A model generated the notes under the pieces. The model did no database searches, had not been told where the DNA came from, and saw nothing but the letters and a program-made list of their open reading frames with translations. From Sphingobacteriales bacterium (GTDB lineage: Bacteria > Bacteroidota > Bacteroidia > Chitinophagales > Chitinophagaceae), in assembly GCA_947463665.1 (NCBI GenBank), contig CANHUD010000111.1, positions 1 through 7,474 of the forward strand: a stretch of 7,474 nt of DNA, in the 5' to 3' direction. Position numbers and translations under genes: made by a program. How positions within the stretch are numbered: the stretch's first letter is position 1; every line of letters starts with the position of its first letter. This document shows positions 1-4,652 of the stretch, one piece after another.

Positions 1-495
1 GACTTCCTGATGGACATTCGCGAAGGTGGAGACCAGTACAGTCGTAACCTGGCGGATCTCAGAAGAAACGGAGTGGCCATTGAAACAGCGGCACTTCCTC
101 GTTTTGCAGAAGACAACAGGACACCGCTTACCAATTACAGTTTTGACGGAGTGGATGCCAGCGGTTCAAAAGTTACTATTCCTATCCGTGCAGATCAGTA
201 CTGGGGTAACGCAGGTAAATACGTTGCCGCAGAAGGCTTTATGGTGAATACATCCTGGTTCCGCATCCGGGAGGCAAACCTCACCATGCGTTTGCCAAGA
301 AACCTGATTGACAAGACGCCATTTGGTAATATAGAATTTGGGGTGTTCGGTCGGAACCTGTTCCTGAAAACCAGAGATTATCCGCATCTGGATCCTGAAC
401 AGAATGCACTGGGAACCAGCAACATCAGTGGTCTGGAATTCAATGCGAATCCTGCTACCAGAACAATGGGTGTGAATCTCAGACTGACCATGTAA
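1..495 (+). CDS. SusC-family TonB-dependent outer-membrane transporter, C-terminal fragment
   Basis: The reading frame is open from the first base and ends with TAA at 493-495, giving the last 164 residues of a protein whose family is usually about 1000 residues long; the signal peptide, carboxypeptidase-like domain, TonB box, plug and most of the barrel lie upstream of the window. What is seen is alternating polar/hydrophobic beta-strand sequence with the usual SusC tail: a strand reading WFRIREANLTMRLP, then FGVFGRNLFL, then a DPEQN loop, and a final strand ending GVNLRLTM. Family knowledge: SusC proteins form a barrel in the outer membrane and import oligomers using TonB energy, with a SusD lid. 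The adjacent SusD gene, 30 bases downstream, confirms the pairing. The last residue is Met instead of the Phe usually found at the end of outer-membrane barrels. The substrate cannot be inferred from this fragment. Confidence 0.93.
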   Translation, partial: DFLMDIREGGDQYSRNLADLRRNGVAIETAALPRFAEDNRTPLTNYSFDGVDASGSKVTIPIRADQYWGNAGKYVAAEGFMVNTSWFRIREANLTMRLPRNLIDKTPFGNIEFGVFGRNLFLKTRDYPHLDPEQNALGTSNISGLEFNANPATRTMGVNLRLTM

Positions 496-525
496 TCCCA
501 AATTTTTAAACATCAACTAAAGAAA

Positions 526-2031
526 ATGAAAAAAATATTATTCATATCTACGGTATTGATAACATCGCTGAGTTCATGTGAGAAATACCTGGACATTAAC
601 AAGGATCCGGATCGGATCGTGGAAACATCCGCACCGATCAATCTGTTGCTCACGAATGCAACGGTAAACACAGGTTTTGCCAGCGGCAGTGATCTGAACA
701 GATATTCCTCACTGCTCATGCAGCAATGGTCTGGTCAGACAACAGGTGGTGAAACACAGACCCAGCAGTACGAGAAATACCTGATCCAGTCGGCAGATGT
801 AAACAACCTCTGGGGTTCTTTCTATGCTACTACACTGAATGACCTGGAAGTCATCATTCGGCTGTCTACCGAAAACAACGCACCTTATTACAGAGGTGTT
901 GCTAAACTGCTGAAGGCCTATAATTATCAGCTGCTGGTAGATGCCTTCGGAAATATTCCGTTCAGCGAAGCCCAGCAGACCAGTAAGAACACGTCGCCCA
1001 AGTATGACGATGCTGCAGCTATCTATGCTTCGCTGATCTCCCTGGTTGATGAGTCGCTGGCAGATCTGAACGGACCGGCTGCAGGTCTGGTTCCGGGAAC
1101 CAATTCCACCATTTATTCCGGAGCATTCAGTGCGAGAAGAATCAACTGGATCCGCTTCGGTAATACACTGAAACTGCGTCTGCTCATTCACCAGTCAAAA
1201 GTGAATCGCGCCGACGTTGTAGCCAAGATCACCGCACTGGTTAATCAGTCCGGAGTCAGTTTCTTTACGGCAAATGCAGATAATTTCGAAATGCCCTTCT
1301 TCAATCTCCAGAACAGGCAGAATCCTATTCACCAGTTCGAATTGAACAGAACGAATAACCTGTTTGCCAATAAGTTTCTGGTTGACATGATGAACAGTAA
1401 AAGCGACCCTCGCAGGGCCAGCTATTTTACGCCGTTCCCATTCAATTCAGGGAATTATGTTGGTGCCGCCTCGGGCGATGCTCAGTCACAGCGCTTCTCA
1501 AGGAAGCATACCTTCCTCCGTGGCGCAGTCACTTCCGCTCCCACTCCGGCTGCAGATGGTTCTCTCAACCCGCTTCCCGCACAGGGAGGTGTCGGGTATG
1601 ATGGTACCGCTCCCGTTCGTATGCTGACGTTCGCTGAATACAATTTCATTCGCGCTGAAGCAGCCCTGTATGGTGCTCCCGGTGATGCCCAGGCATTCTT
1701 CCAGGCAGGCATTACGGCCAGCATGCAGGCGGCCGGTGTTGCGGCAGCGGATATTGCTACGTATATCGCGGCCAACGGAACCCTTTCCGGAACCGAATCT
1801 CAGCGTTTGCAACAGATCATCAACGAGAAATTTGTAGCCAATTATGGCGTGGTTTTGGAACCTTGGAACGACTGGAGAAGAACAGGATTCCCTGCTATCG
1901 CCAAAGTATCCAATGCAGTTACAACGGATATTCCTCGTTCACTGCCTTATCCGCAGAGTGAGATCGATGCTAATAAGAATTGCCCGGGCCAAAAACCCAA
2001 CCTCTTGGTTCGTGTTTTCTGGGATAAATAA
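526..2031 (+). CDS. SusD/RagB-like surface lipoprotein (SusD-like_2 type)
   Basis: A complete 501-residue protein. It opens with a lipoprotein signal peptide: a KK pair, a hydrophobic core, and the lipobox LSSC with the lipidated Cys at residue 18, followed by EKYLDIN, the usual start of mature SusD proteins. The body has the helical, TPR-like SusD pattern: NLWGSFYATTLNDLE (about 95-109), GVAKLLKAYNYQLLVDAFGNIPFSEA (about 124-149), RINWIRFGNTLKLRL (about 205-219), and late EYNFIRAEAALYG and EPWNDWRRTGFP, both typical of the SusD-like_2 group. Length fits the family. Family role: an outer-leaflet lipoprotein that binds substrate and caps the SusC barrel. It is the last gene of the operon, 30 bases after SusC, and a terminator follows 17 bases after its stop. 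A Pro/Gly/Ala-rich loop at about 337-358 is the most variable-looking part. No glycan or peptide substrate can be assigned because no enzymes accompany it. Confidence 0.95.
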   Translation: MKKILFISTVLITSLSSCEKYLDINKDPDRIVETSAPINLLLTNATVNTGFASGSDLNRYSSLLMQQWSGQTTGGETQTQQYEKYLIQSADVNNLWGSFYATTLNDLEVIIRLSTENNAPYYRGVAKLLKAYNYQLLVDAFGNIPFSEAQQTSKNTSPKYDDAAAIYASLISLVDESLADLNGPAAGLVPGTNSTIYSGAFSARRINWIRFGNTLKLRLLIHQSKVNRADVVAKITALVNQSGVSFFTANADNFEMPFFNLQNRQNPIHQFELNRTNNLFANKFLVDMMNSKSDPRRASYFTPFPFNSGNYVGAASGDAQSQRFSRKHTFLRGAVTSAPTPAADGSLNPLPAQGGVGYDGTAPVRMLTFAEYNFIRAEAALYGAPGDAQAFFQAGITASMQAAGVAAADIATYIAANGTLSGTESQRLQQIINEKFVANYGVVLEPWNDWRRTGFPAIAKVSNAVTTDIPRSLPYPQSEIDANKNCPGQKPNLLVRVFWDK

Positions 2032-2048
2032 ATGTACCAGCTCTGTAT

Positions 2049-2085
2049 AAAAAAGAAGCTGCCTCAAAAGGGCGGCTTCTTTTTT
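2049..2085. terminator. Bidirectional rho-independent terminator between convergent genes
   Basis: The arms GAAGCTGCC (2055-2063) and GGCGGCTTC (2071-2079) pair over nine positions with one G-T wobble, closing a seven-base loop TCAAAAG. Six A's before the stem (2049-2054) face six T's after it (2080-2085). The T-run serves the rightward SusC/SusD transcript and the A-run becomes the U-run of the leftward SLOG transcript. It sits between the SusD stop (2031) and the SLOG stop (2095). Confidence 0.88.
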
Positions 2086-2094
2086 GATAAACAC

Positions 2095-2436
2095 TTAAAT
2101 TCTGATCACGATCGTCTTCTTGCCGGCTTTCCTGCTAAGGTCGATGGAACTTTTTGTGCCTTTCGACTGACCATCCCAAAAGGCGACACAAACATCGCAG
2201 GCGGCTATGATCTGCTGATTTCGTTTCGGTCCGGCAGCCCTGCCAAATTTTTGCCAGTCGGGCTCGAACACCGTAACCGGAACCTGGTGCTGCACCGCCC
2301 ACTCCTGCGCCAGCGTATCTGCCCCTTTGGCGCCTCCGGAAATAATCTCTGTAATGGGCTCTTCTAACGTAGATAATTTTTCTTCTAACAGCTGGCGGTC
2401 TTCAAATGTGCGACTGCCAACAACGGCGATTTTCAT
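2095..2436 (-). CDS. SLOG-superfamily protein, DUF2493 / YspA (cpYpsA)-like
   Basis: A 113-residue protein starting MKIAVVGSRTF. The ATG at 2434-2436 is chosen because the Rossmann-like first strand begins there; the frame stays open further upstream, but that extension has no family features and would run through the promoter. Seen in order: strand 1 plus GSRTF (7-11), the glycine-rich SGGAKGADTLAQEWA in the first half, a PDWQKFGRAAGPKRNQQI block (the family's GPxRN signature), and CDVCVAFWDGQSKGTKSSIDLSRKAGK near the C-terminus. These are the hallmarks of DUF2493/SLOG proteins, which share a fold with DprA and LOG and are thought to bind nucleotides or nucleotide derivatives; the exact ligand and reaction are not established. 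The length suits a single-domain member. It is convergent with SusD and divergent from the AAA/WYL pair, with 152 bases between the two start codons. No signal peptide is present, so it is cytoplasmic. Confidence 0.9.
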   Translation of the reverse strand: MKIAVVGSRTFEDRQLLEEKLSTLEEPITEIISGGAKGADTLAQEWAVQHQVPVTVFEPDWQKFGRAAGPKRNQQIIAACDVCVAFWDGQSKGTKSSIDLSRKAGKKTIVIRI

Positions 2437-2485
2437 AAACTTGTGAGTTAAGATGATCCAGACGCACCTCCCATTCACACTTCTA

Positions 2486-2518
2486 CAAAAATAGGTACTT
2501 GTTAAATTTCGTAAACAA
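2486..2518 (-). promoter_or_regulatory. Bacteroidota-type promoter for the SLOG gene
   Basis: Read on the minus strand, TATTTTTG (2486-2493) matches the Bacteroidota -7 consensus TAnnTTTG exactly. Upstream lies TTGTTT (2513-2518); 19 bases separate its TTT from the -7 element, the usual spacing to a -33 TTTG/TTG element, though this -33 box is imperfect. Transcription would start about 40-45 bases before the ATG at 2436. Confidence 0.5.
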
Positions 2519-2563
2519 CCGATAACAATCTTGTTGACGACATATTTTGACGCCAAAAGCCGT

Positions 2564-2571
2564 TAGCTTTG
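2564..2571 (+). promoter_or_regulatory. Possible -7 promoter element of the AAA/WYL unit
   Basis: TAGCTTTG matches TAnnTTTG exactly and lies 17 bases before the ATG at 2589, implying a short leader. No good TTTG is found at the usual 19-20 base spacing upstream (a TTTG at 2546-2549 is too close at 14 bases), so the call is weak. If real, it supports the start at 2589, because an upstream TTG at 2547 would precede the transcript. Confidence 0.3.
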
Positions 2572-2588
2572 GGTTCAATCACAACACC

Positions 2589-3659
2589 ATGGAATGTCAG
2601 CCGCTTCATCTTTCGAATGAAAATGTTTTGAACGAATACCGCTCCTATGTGGATCCTATTCGTCTGTTTCTGTCGTATTTCAAGCATCTTCCCTCCTCCA
2701 TGCATTCGAATCATGTGCAGCTGGATCGGGTCAAAGCATTTCTGGAATCGGAACTGAAAGACCGTATCCGGGTACGGCATGTGCGGGAACATGCCACAAG
2801 CAAACAGAAAATGATCCGGGACGTGGAAATATATGTGCTGGATATGCCGGTTATGATCTACGTGGAGACCGATCATTTTGTACAGGTGCTGTATACGCCG
2901 GAACATGAATCATTTGCCCGCGAACTGTTGTCGAAAGCCATGCAGTTCAAAAAGAGAAAGGAGCGTACAACGAAAATATCCATGGTAGTATCCGGCGTTG
3001 GCGGGTTGGATACCACCGATCTCGAGATCCGGAAGCCAAAGCTGGATTTTGATTTGCATTACAATGCCGACCTTAAACCTGTGCACGATACGATCATCGG
3101 ATTTCTTCGAAAAAAACAACAGAGCGGCCTGGTGTTGCTGCATGGGGAACCCGGTACCGGAAAATCCACCTATATCCGTTACCTCATTCGCTCAGCTGAG
3201 AAAAAAGTGATTTTCCTTCCACCCGGACTGGCTGCTTCTCTCGAAGCGCCTGCCTTCACCAGTTTTCTGATTGAAAATGCCAACACGGTTCTGGTGATCG
3301 AAGATGCGGAGAACCTTATTACATCAAGAGAGTCCGGCGGAAATTCAGCCATTTCTATGATTCTGAATCTGACCGATGGTCTCCTTGGTGAAAGTCTGGG
3401 AATCCAGATCGTAGCAACTTTCAATACGGATCTTCGCAGGATCGATAAGGCACTGCTTCGCAAAGGCAGGCTGGTAGCCCTTTATGAATTTAAAAAACTG
3501 GAGAAAGAAAGAACAGCCCGATTGATGGTTTCACTGGGGCATCCGGAACCTACGGTATTGCAGCCTCTTTCACTGGCGGAAATTTTTAACCACCAGCAGC
3601 CGGATATTAAAGTCGACTCTCCAAGAACCCAGATCGGCTTTATGGCAACAGCGGTATAA
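2589..3659 (+). CDS. AAA family ATPase with Bcs1-like core
   Basis: A 356-residue protein counted from ATG 2589. An in-frame TTG at 2547 would add 14 residues but has nothing to favour it. Residues 1 to about 150 form an N-terminal region I do not recognise, with mixed helix and strand and no membrane segment. The AAA core follows: Walker A GEPGTGKST (186-194, K192), a Walker B-like strand ending in E238-D239-A-E241 and then a Ser-Arg at 246-247, sensor 1 ATFN with N279, and candidate arginine fingers R291 and R294 in LLRKGRL. The EDxD/E Walker B and following SR resemble Bcs1-type AAA proteins, as does RKGRL. The C-terminus carries a short SPRTQIGF tail. By family knowledge it should be an oligomeric ATP-driven remodeller; its client is unknown. 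It is followed after 7 bases by the WYL regulator, so the two are probably co-transcribed. No signal peptide is seen, so it is cytoplasmic. Confidence 0.88.
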   Translation: MECQPLHLSNENVLNEYRSYVDPIRLFLSYFKHLPSSMHSNHVQLDRVKAFLESELKDRIRVRHVREHATSKQKMIRDVEIYVLDMPVMIYVETDHFVQVLYTPEHESFARELLSKAMQFKKRKERTTKISMVVSGVGGLDTTDLEIRKPKLDFDLHYNADLKPVHDTIIGFLRKKQQSGLVLLHGEPGTGKSTYIRYLIRSAEKKVIFLPPGLAASLEAPAFTSFLIENANTVLVIEDAENLITSRESGGNSAISMILNLTDGLLGESLGIQIVATFNTDLRRIDKALLRKGRLVALYEFKKLEKERTARLMVSLGHPEPTVLQPLSLAEIFNHQQPDIKVDSPRTQIGFMATAV

Positions 3660-3666
3660 TGGCGCT

Positions 3667-4572
3667 ATGGCAAAAGATACATACCTCGCACGGTACACTT
3701 ACATCATTAACCGGCTGGAAAAAGGACCGGCAACCTTTGAGCAACTGCGGGATTACCTGCGGCGGGCGTCCGAGATCGATGGAAGAGAATTTTCTTTTTC
3801 GATCCGGACGCTCCAGCGGGATATCAGGGACATCTCTGCTCAGCTGAACATTGAAATTGAGAACGACCGCAAAGGAGATCGCAGATACCGGATTGTGGAT
3901 CGGCAGGATGATTCCGGATTTGGCTCCCGAATACTGGATACTTATCAGATCCTCCAGGCGATCAATGCCTCCCATGCATTTCAGGATGTTGTTTTCATGG
4001 AGGCACGTCAGCCGAGAGGACTTGAGCATTTTCATGGTCTGCTGCATGCCATACGGAATAAAAGGATAGCGGCATTCAGTCATCAGAAATATTCAGAAAC
4101 GGCTACTACCAATCGGATTGTCCATCCGCTGGCATTGAAGGAAGCGCTGGGCAGATGGTATCTGATCGCTGTAGATACGAAAGACAGGAAACTGAAAACA
4201 TTCGGGCTGGACAGGATCACCGATCTGATCGTACAGTCACAGGTTTTCAAAGAGAACTATACACTCAACTTCAAAGAAAAATATAGGCATAGTTTCGGTA
4301 TTCTGACCGGTGAGGGGCTTAAGGAAGAAAGAATATTGCTTCGGTTCGACCGGGAACAGGGGCAGTATGTACGTACCTATCCACTTCATCAGACGCAATC
4401 CATTGTAGAAGAAAATGAAACCCATATTTGGATTGAACTCAGCATGTTCATCACCTACGACCTTGTAAAGGAACTGCTTTCCTATGGTTCGAGTCTCCTG
4501 GTGGAAGAACCCGTATCTCTCCGAAATCGTATGAAGCTCATTTTTCAAAATGCACTGAATCAATACCTATAG
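3667..4572 (+). CDS. WYL-domain transcriptional regulator (HTH-WYL-WCX, YafY-like)
   Basis: A complete 301-residue protein. The ATG at 3667 is chosen over the ATG at 3659 that overlaps the AAA stop, since that one is out of frame and stops early. Residues 1-76 form a winged helix-turn-helix with FEQLRDYL as the scaffold helix, SIRTLQRDIRDI (45-56) as the recognition helix, and a basic wing DRKGDRRYRI. A middle WYL domain (about 125-200) has VHPLAL, the name-giving W164-Y165-L166 in GRWYLIAVD, and FGLDRI with the conserved Arg 183. The C-terminal part (about 220-300) fits a WCX extension. Family role: WYL proteins are usually dimeric regulators that sense nucleic acid or small-molecule ligands, and several control phage-defence or DNA-damage loci. 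It is second in a two-gene unit and plausibly controls the AAA/SLOG divergent region, which is inference from gene order. The palindrome at its stop codon is a candidate binding site. Confidence 0.93.
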   Translation: MAKDTYLARYTYIINRLEKGPATFEQLRDYLRRASEIDGREFSFSIRTLQRDIRDISAQLNIEIENDRKGDRRYRIVDRQDDSGFGSRILDTYQILQAINASHAFQDVVFMEARQPRGLEHFHGLLHAIRNKRIAAFSHQKYSETATTNRIVHPLALKEALGRWYLIAVDTKDRKLKTFGLDRITDLIVQSQVFKENYTLNFKEKYRHSFGILTGEGLKEERILLRFDREQGQYVRTYPLHQTQSIVEENETHIWIELSMFITYDLVKELLSYGSSLLVEEPVSLRNRMKLIFQNALNQYL

Positions 4573-4588
4573 TGTCTTTGAAGACACT
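4571..4588. repeat. Perfect 18-bp palindrome overlapping the WYL stop codon
   Basis: AGTGTCTT and AAGACACT are exact reverse complements separated by TG. The left arm includes the last two bases of the WYL stop codon. It could be an operator for a dimeric regulator or an RNA hairpin at the end of the transcript. No second copy was found in the window by eye. Confidence 0.6.
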
Positions 4589-4592
4589 TTAA

Positions 4593-4613
4593 TGGTCGTA
4601 TGACCAGTTTTTT
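4593..4613 (+). terminator. Short rho-independent terminator after the WYL gene
   Basis: TGGTC (4593-4597) pairs with GACCA (4602-4606) around a GTAT loop, and after one G there are six T's (4608-4613). The five-pair stem is weak alone, but the palindrome just upstream may strengthen termination. It separates the AAA/WYL unit from the lectin gene, whose ATG is 39 bases further on. Confidence 0.5.
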
Positions 4614-4652
4614 GTATATTTCCCGTCGTTTTCGAAGGTTACAACGCACTGC

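Noticed and set aside
602..620. Repeated GGATC words near the start of SusD
   Set aside because: Short, inside a coding region, and explained by Asp/Pro/Arg/Ile codons; no regulatory meaning can be supported.
709..1191. Antisense open frame inside the SusD gene
   Set aside because: It lies fully within a clear SusD coding region and its translation has no domain-like pattern; the same holds for antisense frames at 1482-1812.
2437..2556. N-terminal extension of 40 residues on the SLOG protein
   Set aside because: The conserved fold begins exactly at MKIAVVGSRTF; the extension runs through the likely promoter at 2486-2518 and has no family similarity I can see.
2547..2588. Upstream TTG start for the AAA ATPase, adding 14 residues
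   Set aside because: It overlaps a candidate promoter element, uses a rare start codon, and the extra residues show no family feature. ATG 2589 is preferred, though not proven.
3659..3847. Small + strand frame beginning at an ATG overlapping the AAA stop codon (TAATG)
   Set aside because: It overlaps the WYL gene in another frame, is short, and its translation has no recognisable pattern; the WYL start at 3667 explains the junction.
4611..4622. Promoter for the lectin gene: TATATTTC after TTTG
   Set aside because: The -7 box has a mismatch at its last base, the nearest TTTG abuts it directly instead of lying 19-20 bases upstream, and the element overlaps the terminator tail.
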